Positions 1 to 7,066 are shown, counted from the stretch's first letter. The stretch is DNA of 7,750 nt from Actinomycetota bacterium (GCA_947480465.1 CANKCT010000036.1:1-7750); one strand, 5' to 3'. The notes: generated by a model from the sequence alone, not told the origin. A program made the numbers and translations.

Positions 1-427
1 GTTGCTGGGTGAGTGGATCGGATTTACGCTTACTCTGGCTGGAATCGCTGGAGCCATTGTTGCCATCGGTGTAACAGCAGACTCATTTATTGTTTATTTC
101 GAGCGTATTCGAGATGAACTTCGCGATGGGCGTTCCTTGCGAACGGCCGTGGAAACAGGTTGGACTAGAGCACGACACACGATTTTAGTTGCTGACTTCG
201 TTTCTATTATCGCCGCAGTTCTTCTTTACTTCTTCGCAGTTGGCGGTGTTCGCGGTTTTGCTTTCACTTTAGGCCTCACCACATTAGTTGACTTGCTCGT
301 GGTGTTCGCATTTACAAAACCAGTTGTGACACTCATCGCTAGATTGAATTTCTTCTCTTCAGGACAGAGCTTGTCTGGCTTTTCGGCCAAGAGCACTGGA
401 ACCATTACCGTAACTAAGGAGGCATAA
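1..427 (+). CDS. secD: Protein translocase subunit SecD, C-terminal fragment (5' end outside window)
   Basis: SecD pairs with SecF in the cytoplasmic membrane and uses the proton gradient to help pull secreted proteins out of the SecYEG channel. Only about the last 141 codons are present. The frame is open from the first base, so the TTG at base 2 is an internal Leu and not a start. Visible are the end of the RND-type membrane region: a helix with TLTLAGIAGAIVAIG, then TADSFIVYFERIRDEL carrying the conserved membrane Asp (fragment residue 27) that I equate with the proton-relay Asp of the family, then IIAAVLLYFFAVGGVRGFAF and a last helix LVDLLVVFAFTKPVVTL. A short hydrophilic Ser/Thr-rich tail follows. 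The ADSF and GFAFTLGLTTLVDL wording is typical of actinobacterial SecD. The stop lies 3 bases before secF, whose ribosome-binding site sits inside the secD 3' end. Identity is very secure; the 5' extent is unknown. Confidence 0.96.
   Translation, partial: LLGEWIGFTLTLAGIAGAIVAIGVTADSFIVYFERIRDELRDGRSLRTAVETGWTRARHTILVADFVSIIAAVLLYFFAVGGVRGFAFTLGLTTLVDLLVVFAFTKPVVTLIARLNFFSSGQSLSGFSAKSTGTITVTKEA
416..422 (+). promoter_or_regulatory. Ribosome binding site of secF
   Basis: AAGGAGG is a near-perfect Shine-Dalgarno sequence 8 bases before the ATG at 431. It lies within the last codons of secD, so it both fixes the secF start and suggests coupled translation of the two subunits. Confidence 0.88.
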
Positions 428-430
428 GTA

Positions 431-1480
431 ATGTCAAAACTCTCAGGCATTGGTGGTCGTCTTTATCGCGGTGAAACGTCCGTTGATTTTCTTGGCAAGC
501 GTCGACGCTGGTATTCGATTTCTGCCCTCTTCATACTTCTTTCGATTGCGGCATTAAGTCTGCAAGGACTGCATCTTGGAATCGAATTCAAAGGTGGTTC
601 ATCTTTTACGGTCAATAAGGCATCCGCCACGATTGAAGATGCACGCAGCGCAGTTGAAGCTATTGGAATTCCTGGCGAGATTATCGTTCAAAAAATTGGT
701 ACCGATAAAGTACGCGTACAGACTGCGGCACTGGAAACTGCACAAAATAACGCCGTGCAAGACTCGTTAGCTGCAAAGTTTGGCGTGACAATCGAGTCAA
801 TTGATACACAGATTGTTGGACCTTCTTGGGGTAAGGAGATCACACGTAAAGCTTTGTATGGTCTTGTCGGTTTTCTTATCTGTGTAATGTTGTATCTAGC
901 GATGGCATTCGAACCGAAAATGTCGATTGCCGCAATTGTTGCGGTTGTACACGATGTTTTCATTACCGTAGGAATCTATGCACTCGTTGGATTCGATGTG
1001 ACTCCAGCAACCGTTATTGGCTTCTTAACGATTCTCGGCTATTCGCTATATGACACGGTTGTTGTCTTCGACAAGATTAGAGAAAACACAAGAACTTTAG
1101 CTGCCACATCGAAGAGCACATACTCGCAAGCCACGAATTTGGCAGTTAACCAAACGATTGTTCGCTCTTTCAATACCTCGCTGATAGCACTACTACCAGT
1201 GGGATCGATTCTCTTTGTAGGAGCAGGTTTGCTAGGAGCCGGAACTCTCAAAGACTTATCCCTAGCCCTTTTCATTGGTCTAGCTGTCGGAACATACTCG
1301 TCTGTCTTCATCGCTCCTCCTGTTTTGGCTCAGCTTCGTGAAAAAGAACCAGAGATGATTGCCTTGGCCAAGCGCGTGGAGGCACGAGCTTCGAGCAATT
1401 CGTCAGTGAAGACCGTTGCTGTAGCGAGCGGGGAAACTCGTGGTCCGCGCAACCAACCAAAGCGTAAAGGTCGCAAGTAG
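431..1480 (+). CDS. secF: Protein translocase subunit SecF
   Basis: SecF is the partner of SecD in the SecDF complex of the inner membrane, which couples proton flow to late steps of protein export. The 349-residue product is complete. In order: a basic N-terminus (KRRR at 23-26), transmembrane helix 1 (about 27-45), the family signature GIEFKGG (50-56), an extracytoplasmic domain to about residue 130 ending VGPSWGKE, then five further helices. The family's charged membrane residues are visible: HD at 174-175 and YDTVVVFDKIREN at 207-219, containing the conserved Arg of the last motif. Helices around 250-270 and 275-300 close the channel domain. The final 45 residues are hydrophilic and end in a strongly basic tail (RNQPKRKGRK), common in high-Ser/Lys actinobacterial versions. 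It starts 3 bases after secD with an ideal ribosome-binding site and is followed 9 bases later by relA, so the three probably share one transcript. Confidence 0.97.
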   Translation: MSKLSGIGGRLYRGETSVDFLGKRRRWYSISALFILLSIAALSLQGLHLGIEFKGGSSFTVNKASATIEDARSAVEAIGIPGEIIVQKIGTDKVRVQTAALETAQNNAVQDSLAAKFGVTIESIDTQIVGPSWGKEITRKALYGLVGFLICVMLYLAMAFEPKMSIAAIVAVVHDVFITVGIYALVGFDVTPATVIGFLTILGYSLYDTVVVFDKIRENTRTLAATSKSTYSQATNLAVNQTIVRSFNTSLIALLPVGSILFVGAGLLGAGTLKDLSLALFIGLAVGTYSSVFIAPPVLAQLREKEPEMIALAKRVEARASSNSSVKTVAVASGETRGPRNQPKRKGRK

Positions 1481-1484
1481 GAAG
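1479..1484 (+). promoter_or_regulatory. Ribosome binding site of relA (supports GTG start)
   Basis: AGGAAG overlaps the secF stop codon and lies 5 bases before the GTG at 1490. It is a moderate Shine-Dalgarno match. Because the GTG start leaves a normal Rel N-terminus shortly before the HD domain, this site supports GTG 1490 over any downstream start. Confidence 0.6.
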
Positions 1485-1489
1485 TTACC

Positions 1490-3652
1490 GTGGATACTTT
1501 GATTGCACCCGTTGTAAGTGCGCTCAAAGAAAATCACGCAGCAAGTAAACTCTCTGATGTAGAGCGCGCTTTTCTGATTGCAGAAAAAGCACATGCAGGT
1601 CAGTTGCGAAAATCAGGCGAGCGTTACATAACGCACCCTGTTGCGGTGGCACAAATTCTTGCTGAACTTGGCCTAAATGCCGAGACAGTTATTGCCGCAC
1701 TTCTTCACGATACTGTCGAAGATACACCGTATTCACTGAAAGAGTTACGACATGACTTTGGAGATGAAATAGCAAATCTCGTTGATGGTGTCACTAAGTT
1801 AGACAAATTGACGTACGGACCTACTGCCGAAGCCGAGACGGTCCGCAAAATGGTTATAGCAATGTCTCGCGATATTCGAGTGCTAGTAATTAAATTAGCT
1901 GATCGTCTACATAATGCCAGGACGTGGAAATATGTATCTGTGGAAAGTGCTGAACGAAAAGCACGTGAGACTTTAGATATATACGCTCCATTAGCGCATC
2001 GACTTGGCATGAATGCCATTAAATGGGAGCTAGAAGACCTATCTTTTGAAGTTTTAGAGCCTAAGAAATTTGAAGAGATTTCTCGTCTTGTTGCCGAGCG
2101 CTCACCTTCGCGTGATTCACTGACGGCTCAAGTAATAGAAACTGTTACGGCGGATTTAGCTAAAGATGCCATACATGCAACCGTGACAGGTCGTAAGAAA
2201 CATTACTTTTCGGTTTATCAAAAAATGGTTGTACGTGGTCGTGAGTTTAAAGACATTTATGATTTAGTGGGAATTCGAGTTCTCGTCGATGATGTACGTG
2301 ATTGTTACGCAGTGTTGGGTTCCATTCATGCACGGTGGAGTCCCGTGCCAGGACGCTTCAAAGATTACATCGCCATGCCAAAATTCAATTTATATCAGTC
2401 TTTACATACAACCGTGATCGGCCCTACGGGTAAGGCGATTGAGATACAGATTCGCACTTTTGATATGCATGCGCGAGCAGAATTCGGTATCGCAGCACAT
2501 TGGAAATATAAGCAAGGACATGAAAATAATGAAACATCTCCAGAGATGTTGTGGCTTCGTCAGTTGCATGAATGGCAAAAAGAAACCGAAGATCCCTCTG
2601 AATTCTTAGAAGCGTTACGTTTTGATTTAGGTTCTCCAGAGGTTTTCGTTTTCACGCCAAAAGGCAGCGTTGTAGCGCTTCCATCTGGCTCTACGCCTGT
2701 CGATTTTGCATTCTCGGTCCACACAGATGTCGGGATTCGATGTGCTGGGGCAAAGGTAAATGGACGCCTAGTTCCTTTGGAATCTCGGCTCAGCAATGGC
2801 GATGTCGTTGAAATCGTAACCAATAAGAGTGAACTTGCAGGCCCTAGTCGAGATTGGCTCAACTTCGTACAGAGTCCACGTGCGCGATCAAAGATAAAAG
2901 CGTGGTTTAGCAAAGAGCGTCGCGAGGAAGCAATCGATGCAGGCCGTGAATCAATTGCTCGACAGATGCGAAAAGCGGGTTTACCACTCCAGAAAATTTT
3001 CGCAGGTCATTCACTTCTTGAATTAGCTCATGAACTGAGATATCCCGACATTGAGGGTCTGTATTCGGCAGTAGGGGATGGGCATGTTTCAGCGGCGTCG
3101 ATAATAGACAAGTTAGTTCTTTCACTCAGCGCCGAAGATTCTCATCCTGAACCAACCATGGATGCTCTACCCACAAGGGCACCGACATCAAGACGTTCAA
3201 GTAACGCCGTTGATGTTGAAGGTACCGATGATGTACTTGTGAAACTGGCTCGCTGTTGTACTCCCGTACCGGGCGATGCGATCATGGGCTTCATCACTAA
3301 AGGCAGTGGTGTTTCTATTCATCGTGCAGATTGCACAAATGCAGGAGACCTACTCACAAATCAAACAGACCGTGTGGTCAAAGTAAAATGGCGCATCGGC
3401 GCTGGATCTATTTTTTTAGTAAATATCCAAGTAGAAGCTTTAGACCGCGCATCCTTGCTAGCTGATGTAACGCGAACGCTCTCTGACCAACATGTAAATA
3501 TTTTGAGTGCTTCGGTGAGCACATCAAAAGATCGAACAGCATTTTCTCGCTTTACATTTGAAATGGCTGATGCCACTCATCTAGATGCAGTTCTTGCAGC
3601 TGTCCGAAACATCGAAGGCGTTTATGATGTCTATCGAACAACTAACAATTGA
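1490..3652 (+). CDS. relA: Bifunctional (p)ppGpp synthetase/hydrolase (Rel)
   Basis: This is the stringent-response enzyme. It transfers pyrophosphate from ATP to GDP/GTP when stalled ribosomes carry uncharged tRNA, and hydrolyses (p)ppGpp otherwise. The 720 residues show the full long-RSH layout. The HD hydrolase has H49, HD at 73-74 followed by ED at 77-78, and D138 with HN at 141-142, so it looks active. The synthetase has TGRKKHYFSVYQKM (233-246), D258 in YDLVGIRV, Y302 in LYQSLHTTV and EIQIRT (318-323). RFKD at 289-292 is the signature of bifunctional enzymes; synthesis-only RelA has an acidic ExDD there. A TGS domain (about 384-444), a helical region, the conserved-cysteine domain (CCTPVPGD from 589, with HRADC at 611-615) and a C-terminal ACT domain (about 642-716) follow. 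The variable linker at about 550-580 is normal. GTG is the start. The gene follows secF by 9 bases, where apt often lies in relatives, and converges on the DUF349 gene with one base between stops. Confidence 0.97.
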   Translation: MDTLIAPVVSALKENHAASKLSDVERAFLIAEKAHAGQLRKSGERYITHPVAVAQILAELGLNAETVIAALLHDTVEDTPYSLKELRHDFGDEIANLVDGVTKLDKLTYGPTAEAETVRKMVIAMSRDIRVLVIKLADRLHNARTWKYVSVESAERKARETLDIYAPLAHRLGMNAIKWELEDLSFEVLEPKKFEEISRLVAERSPSRDSLTAQVIETVTADLAKDAIHATVTGRKKHYFSVYQKMVVRGREFKDIYDLVGIRVLVDDVRDCYAVLGSIHARWSPVPGRFKDYIAMPKFNLYQSLHTTVIGPTGKAIEIQIRTFDMHARAEFGIAAHWKYKQGHENNETSPEMLWLRQLHEWQKETEDPSEFLEALRFDLGSPEVFVFTPKGSVVALPSGSTPVDFAFSVHTDVGIRCAGAKVNGRLVPLESRLSNGDVVEIVTNKSELAGPSRDWLNFVQSPRARSKIKAWFSKERREEAIDAGRESIARQMRKAGLPLQKIFAGHSLLELAHELRYPDIEGLYSAVGDGHVSAASIIDKLVLSLSAEDSHPEPTMDALPTRAPTSRRSSNAVDVEGTDDVLVKLARCCTPVPGDAIMGFITKGSGVSIHRADCTNAGDLLTNQTDRVVKVKWRIGAGSIFLVNIQVEALDRASLLADVTRTLSDQHVNILSASVSTSKDRTAFSRFTFEMADATHLDAVLAAVRNIEGVYDVYRTTNN

Positions 3653-3653
3653 T

Positions 3654-4952
3654 TTAACTAAATTCAGCTAAGCTCTTTTCTGCCTCAGCTAACCAGACTC
3701 TTCTGGCAGTCGCCGATTCGCGAGATTCAGCGGCTTTCTTTGCGTTACCAGCAGCTTCGGATTTTGCAGCAATCTTTTCGTAGTTCTCGATTGAGTCAGT
3801 CAGTTGCTTTACAACCTCTGCGGCCCTTGCTTTCGCTGCTGGATCACTCTTGCGCCAATGTGCAGCTTCAGCTTCCTTCATCACGCTTTCAACCGCTTGC
3901 ACGCGAGCATCTAGTGACGCACGCTTATCACGGTGTGTCATTCCGATTTTGTTCCACTCGTTCAAGAGTTCACGAAGCGCTTTTTTAGCCTCATCAAGAT
4001 TAGTAATCGGTAGAACAGCTTCTATAAGCGTTACTAACTCCTCGCGCTTAATCAAGTTAGTTGCCATTGTAATCTCGCGTTTTGCGAGATCGGCAGTTTT
4101 AGCGGCAAAGAAACTATCTTGTGCTGCTTTAAATCGAGCCCATAATTTTGCATCATCACTTGGCTTTCCTCGCCCCGAGGCCTTCCAAGCATCCATCAGT
4201 GATTTAAATCTTTTTGCGGTTGCAATCCAATCGGTAGAAGTTGAAAGTGATTCAGCTTCGGCGACTATTGCTTTCTTGGCATCAGATACAACACTTTGCA
4301 CTGACTCTAAAGCAGCAAAATGCGTACGACGGCGCTTATCAAATTTATTTCGCGACGAGGAGAATCGTTTCCATAAGTCTGCATCAGATTTCTTATCAAG
4401 ACGTGGGGCAGATTTCCATTCATCGAGCAATACTTTTAAACGATCTCCGGTAACTTTCCAAGATTCAGATTGTGCGAGTGACTCGGCTTCGGCAACAATT
4501 TTTTCTTTTTCAATCAAAATTTGTTCTAAGCGGGCTTTTTTGGCAGCAACCTCGGCTGCTTTTTTGGCCTCATACGCTTCGCGATGTCCTTCAATCAACG
4601 GTTCTATCTGTTCAACCGATGCGGAGAGTGCGTCTAAATCACCGACAGCATTCAAATCCTTAACTTGCTCACGAAGTTTTTTCACAGCTACGTATGCATC
4701 AGATGGGACCAACGCTCCGCTTTTAATTCGAGCTGCAAGCAGTGCAATTTCAGCCGCAAGCATTTCGAATTTTCGTACAAAGTAGGTGAGTGCTTCTTCG
4801 GGAGTTTTCCCCGGATAAGAACCAACTGCCTTTTCACCACTTGATGTGCGGACATAAACCGTGCCATCTTCAGCTACTCGGCCAAACGCTGCAGGATCTC
4901 CAATCAGCGCAGATGCCGCTGATGCTGATGGAAGTGGATGTAGATCGGTCAT
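3654..4952 (-). CDS. DUF349 domain coiled-coil protein (function unknown)
   Basis: The product is 432 residues, soluble and highly charged, with no signal peptide or membrane helix. A conserved actinobacterial N-terminal segment comes first (FGRVAEDGTVYVRT at 23-36, then PGKTPEEALTYFVRKFE to about 63; probably a small beta domain). A long Ala/Lys/Glu-rich helical region follows (about 60-158). Then come tandem DUF349 units: unit 1 at about 155-217 (AESLAQSESWK, DEWKSAPR, LWKRFSSSRNKFDKRR), unit 2 at about 231-291 (AESLSTSTDW, DAWKASGRG, LWARFKAAQDSFF) and a degenerate third at about 305-358 (LRELLNEWNKIG). The tail is again coiled-coil-like. The repeated D/NEWK and LW.RF motifs are the family hallmark. 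No biochemical activity is established that I know of; placement beside relA recurs in Actinobacteria and suggests, but does not prove, a link to growth control. ATG 4952 has AAAGGA 8 bases upstream. The annotation as DUF349 is secure and the role unknown. Confidence 0.93.
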   Translation of the reverse strand: MTDLHPLPSASAASALIGDPAAFGRVAEDGTVYVRTSSGEKAVGSYPGKTPEEALTYFVRKFEMLAAEIALLAARIKSGALVPSDAYVAVKKLREQVKDLNAVGDLDALSASVEQIEPLIEGHREAYEAKKAAEVAAKKARLEQILIEKEKIVAEAESLAQSESWKVTGDRLKVLLDEWKSAPRLDKKSDADLWKRFSSSRNKFDKRRRTHFAALESVQSVVSDAKKAIVAEAESLSTSTDWIATAKRFKSLMDAWKASGRGKPSDDAKLWARFKAAQDSFFAAKTADLAKREITMATNLIKREELVTLIEAVLPITNLDEAKKALRELLNEWNKIGMTHRDKRASLDARVQAVESVMKEAEAAHWRKSDPAAKARAAEVVKQLTDSIENYEKIAAKSEAAGNAKKAAESRESATARRVWLAEAEKSLAEFS

Positions 4953-4960
4953 GGTCGTGA

Positions 4961-4966
4961 TCCTTT
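4961..4966 (-). promoter_or_regulatory. Ribosome binding site of the DUF349 gene
   Basis: Read on the minus strand this is AAAGGA, 8 bases before the ATG at 4952. It supports that start codon, which also gives the expected conserved N-terminal domain about 20 residues in. Confidence 0.7.
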
Positions 4967-5008
4967 CAGCGCGTTATTCCTATTTGGAACGTCGCTATCA
5001 GTGTGCGT

Positions 5009-5036
5009 GCTCACTCAAGGCGCACCTTGGATGAGC
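5009..5036. repeat. Imperfect inverted repeat / potential hairpin in the divergent region
   Basis: Twelve-base arms GCTCACTCAAGG (5009-5020) and CCTTGGATGAGC (5025-5036) flank the tetraloop CGCA. Ten of twelve positions are Watson-Crick pairs. In plus-strand RNA one of the two others is a G-U pair, leaving a single C/A mismatch. Two more G-U pairs and one C-G pair can extend the stem to 5006-5039. There is no U-run on either side, so it is not an intrinsic terminator. It could be an operator for a dimeric regulator, or a leader hairpin of the leftward transcript if that starts near 5050. The repeat is plain in the sequence; its function is inference. Confidence 0.65.
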
Positions 5037-5065
5037 GTGATTCGTGCGGAGGTAAAAGGTACCCT
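5037..5065 (+). promoter_or_regulatory. Candidate promoter for the hydrolase-hisS-aspS unit
   Basis: TACCCT at 5060-5065 fits the actinobacterial TAnnnT -10 pattern. GTGATT at 5037-5042 is a partial -35 (TGA core) with a 17-base spacer. TATAGG at 5067-5072 is an alternative -10. Either would give a leader of about 55-65 bases before the GTG at 5134. It overlaps the leftward candidate promoter, so the two could compete. Evidence is only hexamer similarity. Confidence 0.28.
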
Positions 5066-5086
5066 GTATAGGTGCATGAGCGTCAA
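5056..5086 (-). promoter_or_regulatory. Candidate promoter for the DUF349 gene
   Basis: On the minus strand TTGACG (plus coordinates 5086-5081) matches the -35 consensus in five of six bases. TACCTT (5061-5056) fits the loose actinobacterial TAnnnT -10 pattern, with a long 19-base spacer. Transcription would begin near 5050, giving a leader of roughly 100 bases that includes the inverted repeat at 5009-5036. The spacer and weak -10 make this tentative. Confidence 0.3.
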
Positions 5087-5120
5087 TTGCACATTTTCAT
5101 CGATTTCTTCATTATGGGTC

Positions 5121-5126
5121 GGAGGG
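5121..5126 (+). promoter_or_regulatory. Ribosome binding site of the hydrolase gene (decides GTG start)
   Basis: GGAGGG lies 7 bases before the GTG at 5134. An in-frame TGA at 5077-5079 limits upstream extension, and no ATG, GTG or TTG falls between it and 5134 in frame. This fixes the start at the GTG. Confidence 0.82.
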
Positions 5127-5133
5127 TTCATCT

Positions 5134-5796
5134 GTGCTGGTTGACTCTTTCGCCGCCCCATTATTCGCCACAAACTGCTGGGTACTAGCGCCTAAGGCAG
5201 GCAGTGAGTGCGTCATCATCGATCCGGGCATGCCCGATGTCTCTCATACCCTGGAAGACCTCTTGCAGAAGCACTCCTTGAAACCCGTTGCCATTATCGC
5301 CACACATGGTCACCTGGACCATACATTCTCAATCCAGCCGATAGCCGATGGATATTCGATTCCGGCTTACATTCACTCTTTGGATAGGAGCGCATTGGCA
5401 AGCCCTGAGAAAATCCATGGCGCAGAATTTATAGCGACATACTGCGATGGCGAGTTTATTGAGCCAGCCGATGTTAGAGAATTGCGCAATGAAGAAGTCG
5501 TGGAGTTGGTAGGAATGAGTTTCAAAGCCATCCACGCACCTGGACATACGGCGGGCTCGCTGGTTTTTATCGTTGATGATGAGTTATTAGTTAGCGGTGA
5601 TGTCCTGTTTTCTGGTTCGATTGGTCGTACAGATCTACCAAGTGGATCCGAGACACAGATGGAGCAAACTTTGCGGAAGAAAATTTTGCCATTGGCGGAC
5701 CATCTGCGCGTGCTGCCCGGTCATGGCCCAGAGACAACAATGGGCCGTGAAAAGAAGAGCAATCCCTATCTGACTTCACTTAGAGGTCGCTACTAA
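5134..5796 (+). CDS. Metallo-beta-lactamase-fold hydrolase, glyoxalase II-like
   Basis: A complete 220-residue cytoplasmic enzyme of the MBL superfamily, close to the usual length of the short glyoxalase-II-like group. All metal ligands are visible: THGHLDH at 57-63 (H58, H60, D62, H63), H128 in APGHTAGS, D146 in [16 protein letters not shown] and H187 in [14 protein letters not shown]. The N-terminus ([10 protein letters not shown], then VIIDPG at 27-32) is also standard. The family includes hydroxyacylglutathione hydrolases and other thioester or persulfide enzymes. Most Actinobacteria lack glutathione, so the true substrate may be a mycothiol conjugate or something else; sequence alone does not decide. 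Its position directly before hisS is conserved in Actinobacteria such as Mycobacterium (recalled, not checked). The first third looks richer in G/C-ending codons than relA. The stop overlaps the hisS start by one base, indicating coupled translation. Confidence 0.93.
   Translation: MLVDSFAAPLFATNCWVLAPKAGSECVIIDPGMPDVSHTLEDLLQKHSLKPVAIIATHGHLDHTFSIQPIADGYSIPAYIHSLDRSALASPEKIHGAEFIATYCDGEFIEPADVRELRNEEVVELVGMSFKAIHAPGHTAGSLVFIVDDELLVSGDVLFSGSIGRTDLPSGSETQMEQTLRKKILPLADHLRVLPGHGPETTMGREKKSNPYLTSLRGRY
5783..5786 (+). promoter_or_regulatory. Ribosome binding site and stop-start overlap of hisS
   Basis: GAGG lies 9 bases before the hisS ATG at 5796. The hydrolase stop TAA (5794-5796) shares its last base with that ATG (TAATG), a typical translational-coupling junction. 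Confidence 0.6.
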
Positions 5797-7046
5797 TGGC
5801 GAGGCAAAAAATACAGGCACCTAAAGGCGTCAGTGAATATCTGCCACCACGTTCGGTCGCTTTCGAATTTGTTCGAAACTCCCTCATAGATGCTGCGCGG
5901 GTCGCCGGCTATCAATTAATTGAATTGCCCGTGTTTGAAGACACCGAACTCTTCACTCGCGGTGTCGGCGAATCTACCGATGTTGTTTCTAAAGAGATGT
6001 ATACATTTGAAGATCGTGGTGGCCGCTCTATTACATTGCGCCCTGAAGGAACTGCAGGTGTGATGCGTGCAGTTATTGAACATGGTTTGGACCGGGGACA
6101 ACTTCCGGCAAAGTTATGGTATTCCGGAGCATTTTTTCGCGCTGAACGTCCACAAGCCGGGCGGTATAGACAGTTTTATCAAGTAGGCGTTGAAGCAATT
6201 GGTTTGAACGATCCCGCTATCGATGCAGAAATCATCGCAATCGCTGATGCAGGGTTTAAGAAAATTGGTTTAAAAAAGTATCGTCTTGATATTACATCCT
6301 TAGGCGATGCTCAATCACGCGCTGCACATAGAGTGGATCTTCTTCAATTTATCGCAACGTTGAATCTAGATGAAGCAACCTCATTGCGGGCTGCGTTAAA
6401 TCCACTCCGTTTATTCGATGATAAACGACCTGAAGTCCGCAGTGCAATGGAGAAAGCGCCGCTCTTACTCGACTATCTCAATCAAGCCTCAAAAGAGCAC
6501 TTTGCGCAAGTAAGAAAATTCTTAGACTTGCTAGATATTTCTTACACAATAAATCCACGAATGGTTCGTGGTTTGGACTATTACACAGGCACTACTTTTG
6601 AGTTTGTACATGAGCTACTTGGCGCACAATCAGGAATTGGTGGCGGGGGGCGATATGACGGTCTTATGGAAGAGCTTGGCGGTCAAGCACTTTCAGGAAT
6701 TGGTTTTGGATTAGGCGTAGATCGCGCGCTTCTTGCCGCTGAAGCCGAAGGAATCATAACTGGTGAAAATTTTGTTTCCGATCTTTACATTATTCCCCTG
6801 GGGGAATTGGCGAAGGAAAAGGCTTTGCTAATTGCATCTGGACTAAGAAATGCCGGCAAAGTTGTTGAACTGGCTTTTGGGGATAGGGCACTTAAAGGCG
6901 CTATGAAGAGCGCTGATAAGAGTGGCGCTAGGTATGTAGTAGTTCTGGGCGATGAAGAGTTGAGCAGTGAGAGCGTAGAGCTTAAAAATATGAATACCGG
7001 TGTGAGCGCATCGGTTAGGATTGACTCCTTAATCGACGCACTTTAG
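5796..7046 (+). CDS. hisS: Histidyl-tRNA synthetase
   Basis: Class II synthetase that activates histidine with ATP and charges tRNA-His in the cytoplasm, acting as a dimer. At 416 residues it is of normal bacterial length. The N-terminus ([11 protein letters not shown] at 8-18) precedes motif 1 (about 42-60). [13 protein letters not shown] follows at 80-92, motif 2 is [18 protein letters not shown] at 114-131, and the HisRS-specific segments are [10 protein letters not shown] (257-266, with the histidine-binding Arg at 258) and [11 protein letters not shown] (280-290). Motif 3 is [13 protein letters not shown] with Arg310. The C-terminal anticodon-binding domain runs from about 328 to 416 (DLYIIPLG to the end). 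The start follows from the TAATG overlap and the conserved N-terminus. It lies between the hydrolase gene and aspS (20 bases downstream), the common actinobacterial arrangement. No missing residues or frame breaks were seen. Confidence 0.97.
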   Translation: MARQKIQAPKGVSEYLPPRSVAFEFVRNSLIDAARVAGYQLIELPVFEDTELFTRGVGESTDVVSKEMYTFEDRGGRSITLRPEGTAGVMRAVIEHGLDRGQLPAKLWYSGAFFRAERPQAGRYRQFYQVGVEAIGLNDPAIDAEIIAIADAGFKKIGLKKYRLDITSLGDAQSRAAHRVDLLQFIATLNLDEATSLRAALNPLRLFDDKRPEVRSAMEKAPLLLDYLNQASKEHFAQVRKFLDLLDISYTINPRMVRGLDYYTGTTFEFVHELLGAQSGIGGGGRYDGLMEELGGQALSGIGFGLGVDRALLAAEAEGIITGENFVSDLYIIPLGELAKEKALLIASGLRNAGKVVELAFGDRALKGAMKSADKSGARYVVVLGDEELSSESVELKNMNTGVSASVRIDSLIDAL

Positions 7047-7066
7047 AAAACGGAAACCCTCACATT

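Larger units (their letters stand above)
4953..5133. other. Divergent intergenic control region
   Basis: These 181 bases separate the DUF349 gene (leftward) from the hydrolase-hisS-aspS cluster (rightward) and are the only sizeable non-coding stretch in the window. They must carry the promoters of both units. Visible inside are ribosome-binding sites at both ends, an imperfect 28-base inverted repeat at 5009-5036, and overlapping promoter-like hexamers between about 5037 and 5086. No tRNA or riboswitch fold was recognised. Confidence 0.85.

Noticed and set aside
2..4. TTG at base 2 as a start codon
   Set aside because: The encoded segment is the middle of the SecD membrane domain, so the gene begins before the window and this is an internal Leu.
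1363..1372. Perfect 10-base palindrome CTTGGCCAAG in secF
   Set aside because: It is wholly explained by Leu-Ala-Lys coding in the middle of the gene, with no related copy in the intergenic region beyond the short CCTTGG core.
3664..3692. Repeated TCAGCTAA near the end of the DUF349 gene
   Set aside because: Two 8-base copies fall in different codons of an Ala/Glu-rich coding tail and look like chance.
3693..3706. Hairpin CCAGA-CTCT-TCTGG just after the relA stop
   Set aside because: It has only 5-base arms, lies inside the DUF349 coding region and has no U-run on either strand, so it does not qualify as a terminator.
3850..4785. Long plus-strand open frame (311 codons) antisense to the DUF349 gene
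   Set aside because: The minus-strand product has recognisable DUF349 repeats and a good ribosome-binding site. The antisense product is Ser/Ala/Arg-rich with no domain and no start signal, as expected from the complement of Ala/Lys/Glu-rich helical coding.
5087..5115. TTGCAC / CATTAT pair with a 17-base spacer before the hydrolase gene
   Set aside because: Transcription would start around 5121-5123, at or inside the ribosome-binding site, leaving no workable leader. The -35 matches only three of six bases.
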